Of a stretch of DNA of 64,000 nucleotides, positions 44,229 to 59,200 are shown piece by piece (the first letter of the stretch is position 1; every line of letters begins with the position of its first letter). The notes below the pieces were generated by a model. It saw only the letters and a program-made list of their open reading frames with translations, was not told the origin of the DNA and ran no database searches. The position numbers and the translations under genes are program-made. The stretch spans positions 45,031,666 through 45,095,665 of the forward strand of contig JAVGWX010000002.1 in assembly GCA_036924085.1 (NCBI GenBank), given 5' to 3'. The DNA comes from Ariolimax columbianus (Eukaryota; Mollusca; Gastropoda; Stylommatophora; Arionidae).

Positions 44229-47200
44229 CTGCAAAATAATCATTTGTTGATGAGAAATGAAGAACATGAAACTAGTAAGGCAACTTTCCTAGGGGAGGCA
44301 TCAAACAATTGCAGCCTCAAAGAAATTACTTTGCTAAAGTCATTAATGTGTAGACGAACACTGGAAGAAGACATAACATGCTGGAAACTATACTGGTAGG
44401 AAATGTAAGTGTATAAGGAAGACATTGCTATAAGTAAGGAGGATAAAATCAAGAAAATGCTTATCAAGGTAAGAGATGTTTAAGATACACATTCAATGCG
44501 GATAGGACAAGTGAACTAATATCACCATGGTATTTTTTTTTAATTGCGTTCGCCTTATTTCTCTAATCCCCAAGGCAGGTTGCATTGCACTGTGGTTTTT
44601 ATTTTTGCGCCTGTTGGCCCAGTGCATCCGACTTCAGCATGCATTTTATGTAATGGTCTGCTTCCTCCTGCATTTTCTAAGGGTTTGTGTCCCCGGGGTA
44701 ATGGCCTGTGCTGTGATGGGGATCGAACTCAGGATTGTGAGCCGTGCCACTAGCCCACGCCGTCCCCAACCATGGTATTTAAAAAACATGAACTCACCTC
44801 ACTGATTTCTGGATTCATAGTTCCAGTAACTCTCTCTGCACCTCTCTGCTGGCCAGCAACTGAAAAAACAGGTGCATGTACTAACATGTTAAGTTTAATG
44901 TTGCGTATGAATGTCACTGTGAAATAAGGTGGAAAACATTTACAATGGGTCAGTGTACTATATACTTGCATCTGACCATGTGTCATTTTGAAGAGGTTTT
45001 CCCCCAAAAGTATTTTGTTATTACAAATCATGTAAATAATACTTTGGGGGGGGGGAGAACCCAAATCTCTTGTCTGGACATAATTTTTGTAGTATTCTTC
45101 TTCGTACGCCCTCAGACGTCAAGTTGAATTTGTTTGAAGAAAGCAGCTGTCGACACTGCCATAGAGCTTGTCTAGTGTTGCCACTGGTGATGGCTACATG
45201 TGCTTTCTCTGGTCCTCGTATGTCGGGCAATTTTGCAGCAGATGTTCAGCGGTCATTTTTCCCTGTACCACAGGTGCATTCGTCAGTGCCATCTATCTTC
45301 AGTTTTATTTGTAGTATTCAAAATGTAATTATTCATTCACCTTTTTACTCCACTGTGGCATTTAGGCCACCATTGCAGCTGACCCCTGCATTGCCTGTTT
45401 CCAAGCATTTACAATCATTCACATTTTTACGAATGTAATTATTAGGGTATACTAAAAGAATCAACCTGAAAATATATTTTTTTATAGGGACCAAAACCAT
45501 TCCTGGTGGTCGTTTCGATATTGAAAATAGGTAACCATGCTGTGGTTACAAATTGTTAGTTACAGAAAGTCATATACCGGTATATTTTTAATTATTGTCA
45601 TCATTACCGCCTCTCTTTTCTCTCCCCACTTCCACATAAAAAAAACAGACAAGCATTTTTTCATGTGACCGGTACATATTTTCTTTCAACTTGTACAGAT
45701 GATAAAGTATGTGGTTAATATTTTATAATAATATACATTATAAATACTGAATAGTGGAGAATTAGGCCCCCCAAAAATAAACATATTAGACACTGCAAGG
45801 TAAGAAAAGACAAGATGGCATGCAGAAAAAAAATTTAGAATATAAAATAAAATGACTTCTGAGTTTGTCTTGAAAAGGACATTGTATCATAATTTACAGT
45901 GAAGCTGCGATATCTGCCTATTGGCCAGACACATCTGATTTCAGTGGAATGTTTTTGGTATTGAGTTTGTCTTTCCACTGTGATCCATATTGTTTTAGCC
46001 AGACCACACTAGTGTAGCCTGTTTCCAGGGTCACCACTTGGAGGCAGAATAGGGTATTGATCAAGTCTGGTTCGCTGACCCCGATGCAACAAACTATGAA
46101 TAGCTTTGCTCACTAATGGTCAAATCTAAATATATGAAAAAAGTTAATAGGTAAAAATGTAAAATTATTTTACTACTTTGAACAGTGGCTTCTAAACTTG
46201 TAGGTTGTGGTTCTCTTTTATGTCAGTATGTTACTTTTAAATTACATAACATACTAACAAGTGCGTTACTCAATGTTATATATCTTCTTCGTTCGTTCTC
46301 AATCTTCCACCACCAAACCCCGAAAGGGCTCAAGCAGCAGAATGTAGTCCAGAGAACGGAATGCATTGTGTCATATAGTTTTACAGCTTGGCTTCGATAT
46401 TTGCACCTTTCGGTCCAACACAACCGACTTCAGCAAGCATTTTTTGAGTACCGGGTTAGCATTCCCTCTTTGATCCCTTCTCCTTAGCCAGTCTGACTTC
46501 CAGGATCACCGCGTGGAGGTGTAGAAGGGTCTTGGCAGCTATGGTTCGCTGGCCCTGATGCTAGCAGTCAGCTATAGGTCGCTGACCACTGCAGCTTATG
46601 CGCTGCTCGGCATCTTGATCCCAAATATTATATTTGATTTTTTTTCACACTTACATCAGTGTGCAGATGTACAGTTTAAAATGCTTTTTTTTTTTCCAGG
46701 TAGAGTTTAGTTATTATAAATATATCCAGACACGAGAGATTTTTGTCTCACAAGGATTATGTACATGATTTGTAATAACAAATCTAGATGTTTCTTACAG
46801 CCCCTACAGACTCGTTCCGGAAAATGTTGCATCGAAAAAAGGAATGATCTAATGCAGGTCTCTTGCACTAAGCTTCAGAAGGAACTTGTACCCGGACACA
46901 ACTTTCCTTAAACAACATGGAAGTCAGTAGAACCTGAGCTTATTATGATACAGGAAGAACTTAAAGAGGTGATGATATAGTCTCTGGGACTGCCTGGAAA
47001 ATAAGATCATCCCAGTACCCTTGATCTCCGCTATAGAATTTTTAATACCCTGCAGAGACTACATTAGGACAGGAAACCACACGTCAGAGGAGTTCAAGAC
47101 CACCAGTGGCGTAAGACAGGGTGACATTGTATCACCATACCTCTTCTTACTACTCATGGATGATGTCATCAAAGTCTGTAAGGAGAGGACCTAAAAGTTC

Positions 47201-50200
47201 TCAGAGTGGTTACTGGAAAATGAGACCAATCTGTATATCGGAGCTGATGTTTACAGATGATGTTACCCTGATTACTAGATGACAGGCACATCTCAAAACC
47301 AACCTTCAAATCTGGAAAGTGGATCTGGAAAAGAGAGGAATGACCATTAGTAGTTCAAACCCAAAAACCACAGTGGTCTCGAGAGAAGAGACATCACATT
47401 TTGCTTAGTGAACAGCCTCTGGAACAGGTCAAGCAGTTCAAATATCTTGGAGCTGTAATAAACCACAAAGTCGGCTACGTGAAGGGCAGCAACTGGTAAA
47501 CTTTTTCATGCCATAAATAGAGATAAACGGTTAGTACTAAGCATGAAAATCAGATTAATGAGTACACTGGTCCTGTCAATATTCCTCTATGCATGTGAGA
47601 CATGGACAGTTACAGCTGACCTTCAATGAAGGATACAGGCCTTGGAGATGAGATGTTTCTGAAAACTTTTAAACGTCATGTACAAAGATCGAGTTACAAA
47701 CGAGGAAATATGAGATAGAATTACAACAGCAATAGGGCCTTTCGAAGATCTCTTGGCAACTGTCAAAAGAAGGAAACTCACTTGGTCATGTCACATATCG
47801 AGATCAAGTGGTCTTGCAAACCCAATCCTCCACGGGAAGGTACATGGCAGACGACGAAGAGGCCGGCCCAAAAAGAGATGGGAGGACAGGAAAACATAAA
47901 AGAATGGACCAGTCTTCGACCAGAAGAGTCACGGGCAGCGGCATCTGACAGAGAGGGATGGCGTGGAGTTGTGAGGATGTCTTCATGTATGCCCCAACGA
48001 CCTCACCGGTTACGGGATGACCTGACCTGAAATAGAGGATTCCTCAGCAGAAGAGAAATAAGTATGAAAACTGAGATAGCCAATTACCTCTCGACCAATG
48101 TACCAGTTATGACTGGTGTTATACCATCATGTCCAGCTGTTTTGCCAATATTAATTCTCTTCATTGTTGCCTTTAGTTTCTCCATTAAGTTCTCTCATCA
48201 TTGATTTCCCCTGTATTAAAGCCAGCCGTACCTGGAACTTGGTCGCCCTCCGTACAGTGAAGCTCTCAAAAATAGTCTTTTTTTTTTTGCTTTTCTTTCT
48301 CTGGCATTTGGTTTCTTACATGATTGTGGGCGCTGTTTTGATATGGTTACTCTTTCGGTTCTATTTATTGTGCACATGATAGTGGTCACTTCCGATTTCT
48401 GGTCCTGTCCAGGCTCTGACATTTCTCATATACTTGAATTAATCTTTTCTCATGATGGCATAAATCAGTGATGGATGTCTCATTCCTTGTCGGTTCACAT
48501 TGTGTGTATGTGATTGTGAGGGAACTGTATTTATAATGACCAGGTTCTGCTTGCTGCAGTATCTCACGAGTTGCCTTACATTGTCAATCAGAACAACTTC
48601 ACTGTATTTCTCCATCATATCTAGAATGATCAATTTCCCACTCTGGCATTGAAATCTCCAAGAAGGATAAAATTGTCATAACAATTGTCCACTGTCTTGT
48701 CAAGATCCTTAAAGAATTGTTCTTTGACATCTGCTCTATCCCCCTAATTTGGTGCATAAACAATGATGTTGACTATCTTGCCTTCTTCTTTGAGGTCCAG
48801 CACCATAGTGTGCTCTGAGACAAATTTCCATCCATTGATATTGTTCCTTTGATTCCAAGCCGTAATACAGTCCACTTCCTTTTTGACTCTGTGGTTGTAG
48901 GAGTAGGATTACTCTTTTGTGTGCCCTAAAAAGGATGTTAAGTCGCAGGTTGTCGTAACTTTCCTCACATACCTAGCGTGCTGATGAAGGCAGACCTAGG
49001 TCCTCTAGGCGGTTGTGTAATGCTTGGCTTAATCTGAGTGTCGCTCACTACTACAGGAATCACGTTGATCCTTCACCTTGCCATAAAAACAGCCCGTAAT
49101 TAATGTAATTAAAAACACTAGATAATCCTGGAATGATTTTTCGCCTCGCTAACTAAGGGGGAACAGTTACATCGTTGGTGTGTCTTATCAATCTGACCAC
49201 AAGCTTTGCTCCCACCCTGAAACTGCTTTCTGCTGATGTCTTTTCCATATTGTGGTTTGAAATAGTTCTGAATGTCTTTGCAATCAAAATTGGAAGCTGC
49301 CTGAAACAAGAACAGCCAGACTGAACAAGAAAGGAGAGACATAACCCTGAGGTACATAGCGGAAAACTACCCAAGCATGGACTGGACCCATGCATACACT
49401 GACGGTTCTGTAACAAACACAACACAGAATTGAGGGGGAAGGGTATTCCTGAGCCTACCAAATGGTAGAAAAATAACTGTCAGTGGCAACTGGAAAATTC
49501 TCAAGCAATTTCAAAGCAGAGGCACTGAAGGCTGCAGTAGATGCAATGCTGACAGGCGAAAGCAATGAAAGCCAGATAGTCCTGTTTACAGATGCCCTGG
49601 CTGTGGCTACAGCACTAAAAAGCCAGAAAAATACTGAACTTAATGATTTAAGAGCAGTACTCTGTCAACTATGCCAGCAGTCCGCACCAAAAAGAGTAGT
49701 GGTACAGTGGGTTCCATCCCACTGTAACATCCAAGGCAACGAGGAGGCAGACAGACTGGCAAAAGAAGGTCCACAACCAGATTCTAGTGTAACCTACGAA
49801 GAGTCCAAAAGGCTTATTAGAGCTAGATACATGGCCAAATAGTAAACAGAACACACTGGCTACACACAAAATTATGCCTATTACCAGTTGAACAGAAGAG
49901 AGCAGGTCGTGGTCTTCAGACTTCGCACAGGCCACAACAGACTGAGGTACCACCTATTCAATAAACTGAAGATAGGTGGCACTGGAAAATGACCACTGAA
50001 CATCTACTGCAAAATTGCCCAACGTACGAGGACGAGAGAAAGCACATGTGACCATCACCAGTGGCAACACTAGACAAGCTCTATGGCAGTGTCGACAGCC
50101 TCAGGATGACAGCTGCTTTCTTAGAACAAATTCAAGTTGACGTCTGACAGCGTACGAAGAAGAAGAAGGAAGCTGCTGATTTTGCCAACCCTCTTAGGCT

Positions 50201-53200
50201 ACTCATTTCAAGAAATCCGCTGTAAGTTATCACTGATATTTTAAGATGTATCTATATTTTATAGTTCCAATTACAGTAACTTGGCCATGTCGGACCTTTG
50301 TTCCTACACTTAAAAATTGTACAGATTATCCCCCTTTGTACAGGTTTTCATCTGCTGAAGTTGAAATGTATGAAAATACAAAAGTTTGAACAAACAGAAG
50401 ATAAAATCAAATCAACAGCAATGTAGATTTAACAACATTTTAAACCACACATAAAAGTACCATCTAAGGACAACAAAGAATATGAAAATGTATAGTATGA
50501 TTTGGGTAAACTCATAACGAATAATATCTCTTTAATAGATAATCAAGAACTAATTGCAGTAACAAAGTAGTAATAAAATGCTCCCTATCTGTAATAGTGA
50601 ACACTATTGTGAAGTAGGGTAACCCTTTGTACAGTTACTCTCCACAAGTAAAGTAACATTTTGTACAGTTACTCTCCACTTTCTGAAAAACCTTTGTAAT
50701 AAAGATGTTCTTTTCTTTTTGCGTTCACCTTTTTTTGTCTATTCCCCAGAGTGGTGTGTGTTGCACTATGTTTTTATTTTGTGCCTGTCGGCCCAGTACA
50801 TCTGACTTCAGCAAGCATTTTATGTAAAGGTCTGCTTCCTCCTGCATTTTCTAAGGTTTTGCTTCCTGGGGTAACAACCGGTGCTGTGATGGGAAGCGAA
50901 CCCAGCACCTTCGGATTGTGAGCTGTGTCACTTAACCACTAGCCCACGCTGTCCCCATAAAGATGTTTAACATATACATTAAAAAAAATATGTAAATAAT
51001 CCTCAACTTCATATTTTTATAAGCTATGTTACAGTGACAAACTAACCTTCAGGTCTCACTTGGTTGACTATACGATTGTTGCGCGGTTTCATATCCTCAT
51101 TAGGGTCTTTGTCATCATCTATATGAAGTGGGCAGTTTAAATAAAAAGAAACCAAACTTAACAAAATAGAATAAAACAGAATGCTATTTGAAATAAGATG
51201 AAAACTTACACGCAAATATTCATGATGTAGAATCATACTTTCTGGAAAAGAAATTGTTCATTAGAAGAGCTACAAACAGGATGTACTCAATGCCTGAAGG
51301 GAAGGAAATGGCTATTGTTCATTACTTGTCAATCACTGGAGCTAAAAGCATACATTTGATAAATTAAAATCTCACAAAGCCAAATAAAAATTGTATGCAA
51401 AAATAATGTATTCATAAATAAAAGAGTTTGAAATTGATAAATGATACAGAAATATATCAAACATACGTTACACCTTAATAGCTAAATTGGTCATTTCACG
51501 AAATGGATACATTTCTACACATACTGTGGACTGGCTTCTTCACATGTCCATTTTGGGGTCGAAGATGCAGTGAATGTGGTGACAGCAGCCAGTGTTCCAT
51601 AGCTGGCTGCTTGCATCAGGGTCGGCAAAAAAGAGCTATCAAAAAGCAAATTTCGCCTCAAAGTGGTGCTCCTGGAAACGGCCTTATCTGAAACTGAACG
51701 TGTTGGGCAGATATTGCAGCCGTGTTGTAAACTACGACATAATGTATGAAAAGCCTCCCTTTTCAGGATGAATGATGAAGAAGACTTGTCCACTTCATGT
51801 ACCAGGCAAAAGAGCATTCTCTTTTCACAACAAAAGTACGGGGTTCGATTCCCACAACCATTACCCAGTAGTAAATGGAAGGAAGAGGCAGAAAGGAAGA
51901 GAACTGGCTACCCCACCTTAGTATACTGAAGTCTCTAAGACTCCCAACCAATCTGCCGAAGGAGACCCTTTATCTTTTTACAATAGATTAAAAGAAGACA
52001 TCTAAAAGAAATGTGATGTTCTAAGTTTTTATTTCTAGATGAACTTCAAACATCAGATCATTCATTAATCTAATTCCCCTTTGGAACAATAGGGATGCAA
52101 TGGATGTTCTGTATCTGTTTCTATTCTTCTTTGGCATTGCCTTGAAAAGGACGTTGTGTGTGGTTTATAGTGATACTGTGATATCTGCACCTTTTGGCCC
52201 GAAGTATTCGATTTTAGTAGTATCAGGTTTGCTATCCCACTGCAATCTCTATCCCTTGGTCAGACTACACTAGTGTGACTATTGCAGCCTGTTTCCAGAG
52301 TCGCCACTTGGAGGCAGAATAGGGTCTTTGTCAGCTACGGTTCACTGGCCCTGGTGCAAGCGACCAGATATGAGTCGCTGGCTACTATCAGCTCATTCAC
52401 TGCTGCATCTTAGTCCTGTTTCTTTTCATAGATGCCTTTTTGAGTTCTGCTTCCCCAAATTACAACTATACTGGCTTTCTCTTACACCAGGTGTACCATA
52501 ATCTCCCCACTTGTTTCTTCCCTTGTGGTTTCCAATCTAGCACGTGTCTGGTTATATTGCGAGGCTTCTTTCTAAGAGCGTGACCTATCCATCTACACTT
52601 TATCTCCCATTGCATTGTTGTGTTCTATGCCAAAGAACTGTGTTTGTAACAAATCCATATGTTGGTGAAGTTCTGCAGTCTGAATGTGATGCATGTAGTC
52701 ACCTGCCCTATTTCTGGTCCATATAGCAGGACCGACTTTAATTCGTATTAAACAGATAATCTTCCTTTCCATGAAGAATGCTGCACAGTTTCATATTGCG
52801 AAAAGTGGATGCTGAGCAGCGCATGAGCTGCAGTGGTCAGCGATTCATAGATGACTACTAGCACCAGGGCCAACGAACCAAAGCTGCCAAGACCCTTCTA
52901 CACCTCCACACAGTGATCCTGGATAATAGGCTGCAACAGAGCAGACTGGCTAAGGAGAAGAGGTCAAAGAGGGAATGCTAACCTGGTACTCAAAAAATGC
53001 TTGCTGAGGTCGGATGTGTTGGACCGAAAGGTGAAAATATCGCAGTCAACCTGTAAACTATGACACAACACATTCTGTTTTCTGGACTACATTCTGCTAC
53101 TTAAGCCCTTTCAGGGTTTGGTAGCGGGAGATTAAGAACGAACGAAGCCAAGCCATATTGGGAAAAGTGAGGATAAACCAAATCTGTTAATGCTGCTGTA

Positions 53201-56200
53201 AGCATCTTGATTTGTTCCTCCTTTTTCTTCTTCTGCGTTTGTTCTCAATCTCTCTCTACCAAGCTCTGAACAGGGCTTTGTAAGTAGCAGGATGTAGTCT
53301 GGAGAATGAAATGCGTTGTGTCGTAGTTTACAACTTGACTGTGATATGTGCACCTTTTGGTCCGACACATCCGTTTTCGGCAGGGTTTGTTCCTCCGTTT
53401 TTGGTGCCTGCGTTTGTTCCTCTCTCAGATCTTCATTTTAGTTATATTATATAGTCTTCAGTTCTCCTTCCTTTGTAGCCTTTTCAGACACTTTATTTAT
53501 GTCTTTTCTCTTATCCTATCTTGTCTACTCCTTTGTTTAGATCTGAGTATAATGTCTGTAATCTTGACGTTTCTTCTTGTTCATCATAGCTCCAAGCTTG
53601 TACGAGTGGGTGTTGATCGTTTCCTCTTTGAGGTTACCAAAAATTTCAAATCTGTTCTTAAAATTTAGCTAGAATTTAGTCTGTGTCTTTATTTGTGAGG
53701 TTTTATGTGTTATATTTGTGGTTTGGTTTTCCTATCCTGTCTTGAGAGCCCTTAGTTTTATTGCCATAGTCCCACCAGGAAGGTGATGTTCAGTTTTTCA
53801 TCTGCTCCTATCTTTACCCGTACATACTGTAAACAAACATCTCCATTTCCAATCTATTGTGACCATGTTATTAAAGTCATATACACTAATGAAGATATCC
53901 CCATTGTATTTCTGTTTCCACTGCCATTCTTGTCTATAATTAATTCACAATTGATGTCTGCTCCAACTTGTGCATTTAGATCTCCCATTACTATCTTGAT
54001 GTCCCATCTTAAAGCTTTGTCTAGTGTTCCTTGAAACATATGGTATAAGTCTTGTTTGGGAGCTTCATCAGCATTGTTTCTTGGTGCATAGTACTACATG
54101 ATTGTGTTTTTTTCCTTTTGAGTAAAATCTTGCTGTTATTATTCTGGATGACATTGTTTCCCATTCTATAAGTGCATTCCTTGTTTCTGCCATCAATCAT
54201 AAAAACCACTTCTGTGTGCTCATGGACATCCTCTTCGTGTCTTGAATATATATGTTTTCTCCTGTGCCTATTGTGCAGTTCCCTGCATCGTTCTAGCTTA
54301 CCTCTGCAAAACTTGGGAGACTTATTTTGCATGCTTCATTTCTTTGGCAACTTGTTTTAGGACAACCGTTTTTTTCATGTTTACAGTGAGTGAAAATATG
54401 TTGCAGGCATCAGATGGACAATTGATTAATGATTGTAGTGTGTCCTCATCGTGCGCCACCAGACCATGTTCATACAGGGTTAAGATTTTCCAGGTCCATA
54501 TCCTGGCTTTAGCCTTCATTGCCAGAAGATTTGTTGGTGACCTAATTCCCATTGGTTGACTTTAATAAGGTAGTGAGGAATTTTTCGATAATCAGGTCAG
54601 TAAGTTTCTGTTACTTACTTTATTTCTGGCTTTGGGTTGTTAGCCCTAACCCAACCCCCAAACCTGGAGGATGAGCATGCCTTTTTTGTCTGACCTCTTC
54701 CCTGATGACTTGTTCAGCCTGCTTGGATCTGCCAGGAGCACAAGACTTCTACCAACATAGCTCTTAAGGTCACCAAACCACACATGCAGTCCAACCACCA
54801 CAAGGTAGTGCACACATATGACAGAAACAATTAGATGAGAGATGATGGTGAACTTACTGAAGAGTCTTGCATTGCACAACAGAAGGTCTTACCTTCTGAT
54901 GTATGCCTTGCGATGTGAGGAGAGCAATTGTAACCAACTACCAAAAGAAAGTAATCAAGAGTACCTAACTCAAGTACGATTGGCATTAACAATAACACTT
55001 ACACCACCTCACAAGTTGAGGAGTCTCACAACCATGATCCCTAGGCCAGTCACTGCTATTTACCATTTCATTATTATTATGGCCTTTTGCGTCTTGACAG
55101 ACGGTCAGTAAGCTGGTCTGCTGTAGAGATGGCGGTGGCTGCATCTGTCCTAAAGGGACATAGACTTTTGTGGCTAATTTTGCAGATTCTCGATTGACAG
55201 GGACGACAGCATTGTAAAAAAAAAAGTTAAAATGGTGTGGTGTAGGCTCCTTTCTTTTGCATTGTTTGTCTTCCATCTTTGTCATTAGAACTAGCTCTGA
55301 TACCTCGATGTCCGTTCTCAATGTAGCTCTATCCTCTGCAACAGATAATTGGATTGATCTCAAAATCGTTCATGGATCTTTTGCAAATGTCCTTGTATCT
55401 TAATTTTGGCCTTCCTTGTGATCTGGTGCCCGATATGAGTTCATCCAGGAGTAACTGCTTCGGAATACGGGTATATGACATTCGTTTCAGGTGACCCAAC
55501 CATCTCAGTCTCTTGTTGCTCAGAGTCAAGAAGAGGGAAGGTATCTTGGCGTGTTTCAGTATTTCCGAGTTGGTCACCTTGTCTTGCCACTTTATGTTCA
55601 TTATACTGTGAAGACATCGCATATGAAAACTGTTTAATCTCTTATCGTGTCTTGAATGTGTTGTCCATGCTTCCGCTCCGTAGAACAGTGTACCAAGCAC
55701 ACATGCTTGATATATCATGATCTTTGTATTTAGCGTCAGCTTTCTGTTGTTCCATGTCCTTTTTTTCAGCCTGCCGAAAATTGTTGCCCTATACGTATAT
55801 TAATGTCTTCATCGATTGATAGTGCCGCTGTTACTGTGGAGCCCAAATATTTGAACACTTGAACTTCGTCGAGCGGATCTTCATTTATTAGTGTAATTGT
55901 TTTTACTAGTGCGGTTCCAACTTGTTTTAGGACAACCGTTTTTTTTAATGTTTACAGTGACTGAAAATATGTTGTAGACATCAGACAGACAATTGATTAA
56001 TGATTGTAGAGTGTCCTCAGCATGCGTCACCAGGGCTGCATCATCAGCAAACAATAGCTCTCTGATGATATTATCCGTTGTTTTGGACTAAGCCCTGAGC
56101 CTTGCTAGATTGAACATCGAGCCATCAAACCTACTGCGAACAAAGACGTCACCAATCTTCCGTCTGAAAGCACAGTGCAGCAAAATTGCGAAGAAAATTC

Positions 56201-59200
56201 CGAATAATGTAGGAGCAAGAACGCAGCCCTGTTTTCCCCGCTTTTGACTTCAAAACTATCAGATGTATTTCCATCAAACTGAATGGTGGCCTCCATGTCT
56301 TTGTGGAAGAAGACAACTAGTTTGAGCCATGTTGGTGGACAGCCAATAATTTCTAGAACCTTATATAGGACTGGTCTACTCACGCTGTCGAAAGCCTTTG
56401 CAAGATCGATGAACGCAATAAACAGGGGCTTATTTTGCTCTCTGCATTTTTCTTGCAGCTGTCTCAGTGTAAAGATCATGTCTGTAGTGGAACGCCTCGC
56501 TCTGAACTCACATTGAGACTCGGGCAGTAAGCGATCAGCAAGCTTCTGAAGTCTCCTTAGAATGACACGAGCGAATGCTTTTCCTGTTATGCTCAGCACT
56601 TGTCCTATAGTTGTCCCAGTCGCCTTTGTTTTTGTAGAGTGTGACTATCCTTGCATTTCGCATGTCTCGTGGTATGTCTCCTTCCTTCCAGCATTTAGTT
56701 AACAGCCTGCTGTAATGGATCGGGAAAAGAACCTCTTTGTTTTCCTTGATAACTTCTGAAGGTATGATGTCATTTCCTGGAGCTTTTTCCATTTGCCAAG
56801 CTATTAATTGCCAAGGACAGCTCTTTTTTATGTAGGCATGACGTCGAGTTCATGCATTACTGGGTATTTTGGCACTCCATTGACTAACTCTCGGTGAGTT
56901 AGACTTACTTCAAAGTAAAGGCTTGAGTAGTGTTCCACCCATCTGTCTAGCTGCTTATTTCTGTCTAAGATGAGTTCACCACACTTTGACTTTAATGGGG
57001 CTATTTTGGTGTTTTTCGAACCCACAGCAGTTTTTAAGTGTTCGTACATCGCTTTGATATTGCCCGAGTCTGCAGCTTCTTGTATTGAGTATACCATTTT
57101 ATACTTGTTTACAAAAATGTTAAGATGACAAAATGAAATATATATCAACTTACCAAATATAGTTTTATCATCTATGTCTTCATCATCAGGAGATATCTGT
57201 TGATTTTTAATTTCATCTGTTCTAATTTTTTCTGCCACAATTTTCATTTGCTGCTCTGTTTCCTGAAATATAATAAATTGTGTAATAAATCTTTCCCATA
57301 TCACACAATGACTAGTCCAACTTATTTGTGAATGTATGTCAGGATGGTGGAGAGGAAGACTAATGTTTGCTCATGCAGAACATACTGATGAGACATGTTA
57401 GTCAGGGTCAGACAAGACATACTGGCCAAGACCATCACCTTGGTTTCCTTGTAGCCCTTCCTGGAAACGGGTGTTTTCATGGCAGCCTGACTAACAAGGT
57501 GAGGGATCGACATGAGATCCCTGTAGTAGTGAGTCACATGCAGATGAAGCCAAGCATTGCACACCTGCCTGGAGGACCCTGGTCCACCTTCATCAGCACG
57601 CTCGGGATGTGAGGAAAGCTTTTGCAACCTGCCACTTAACGTCCTTATCAGGGCACAAAAAAGAGTAAACTTACTCATTGTGGGAATTAAACAACAACAA
57701 ATTCAGGATGGCGTACCAAGTTTCGTAGAAAGTTGTGAACTATGTTATCAAATTTTAAAAAATAGAACTTATTTATATTCTTCAGTGGGATCAAGACGCC
57801 CAGCAGTGCATGAGCTGTAACGATCAGTGACCGAAAGCTGCATGCCCCTTCTTACCTCCACATGGTGATCATGGATAACAGACTGCAACAGGGCAGACTG
57901 GCTAAGGAGAAGGGATCAAAGAGGGAAGGCTTTATCGGTACCTAAATATGCCACGCTGAAGTCAGATGTGTCGAACCAAAAGAAGCATATATCGCAGTCA
58001 AGCTGTAAACTATGACATAAAGCATCCCCTTCTCCGGCTACTTACAAAATCATTTTTAGGGCTTGGTAGAGGGAGTTTGAGAATGAATGGCCAAGAAGAA
58101 GAATATTCTTCAGTAAAAAATGTTGGTATATTACTAAATGGTTGGGGAGGGAGACTTAATGTCTGGTCAGGCAAAACATACTGATCAGACATGTCAGTCA
58201 GGGTCAGGCAAAATATACTGGTCAAGACCCCACCTTGACTTCCTTGTAGCCCACCCTGGAAACAAACTGTTTTCATGGCAGCCTGGCTAACAAGATGTAG
58301 GCACGGTGTGATCCCCATAGTAGTGAGCAACATGCAGATGAAACCAAGCATAACATAACCATCTGGAAGACCCCGATCTGGATATCAGCATGTGTGAGAT
58401 GTGAGGAAAGCTATTGCAACCCACCACTTAACGTCCTTTACAGGGCGCACAAAAGAGTAAACCTACTCATTGTGGGCATTAACAGCAGCAACTAAATGGT
58501 TGCTGAACTTTAATTTTTATAAATATAGAAATGAATCATGTTCTTGCATTTGAAAACCAAATTGGTTCAGTAATCATGATATAGTGTACATTTTAAAGTT
58601 GATATGTGCTCTGGAGGGACACAGTGACAAGTCTCCCATAGCAGTGAAGACTATGATGGCTTGCTTATCTTGGCCGCATGAGAGACTGTCGCATCCTTAA
58701 AGATATTCTCTTCATAACTGGTGGATGGCAAAAGAACAGTTGGTCGACCATGTCTGAAGTTCCGTTTGGAGACGTTTAAGGTCTTGCTCAACTCTGGTTC
58801 GATGACCCTGATGCAAGCAGCCAGCTATGAGTCGCTGGCTGCTCTCAGCTCATTTGTCGTCTGCATCTCTGGCCGCATTTCAGATGATCAGGATGTCAAA
58901 TATTTAGCTGGTTTATATATATGTCTCTTTTTGCTTAATGTATAAATGAGTGATAAACAAAGCACAATATCTCCAGACGGAGGTAAACAAAAGATCTCAC
59001 CTCCACCTTATCCTGTTCCACCTTATTCTGTTCTTCAAGCTGTGTCTCTAAAAATGCCAGGTTGCGGAACTTGATCATATAAGCATCATACAGCTTCTGC
59101 AAGTCTTCCTCAAGCCTCTCATACTCATCCATATAAGCAGGTCTATACAACAACACACAATGGTAACACAAATATGATTACTGGACATGAATATCTGCCA

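Noticed and set aside
53783..54570. Endonuclease and RT at 53.6-57.1 kb as one intact LINE
   Set aside because: The endonuclease block lies downstream of the RT in the sense direction and a 110-bp stretch is duplicated between them, so these are two separate copies.
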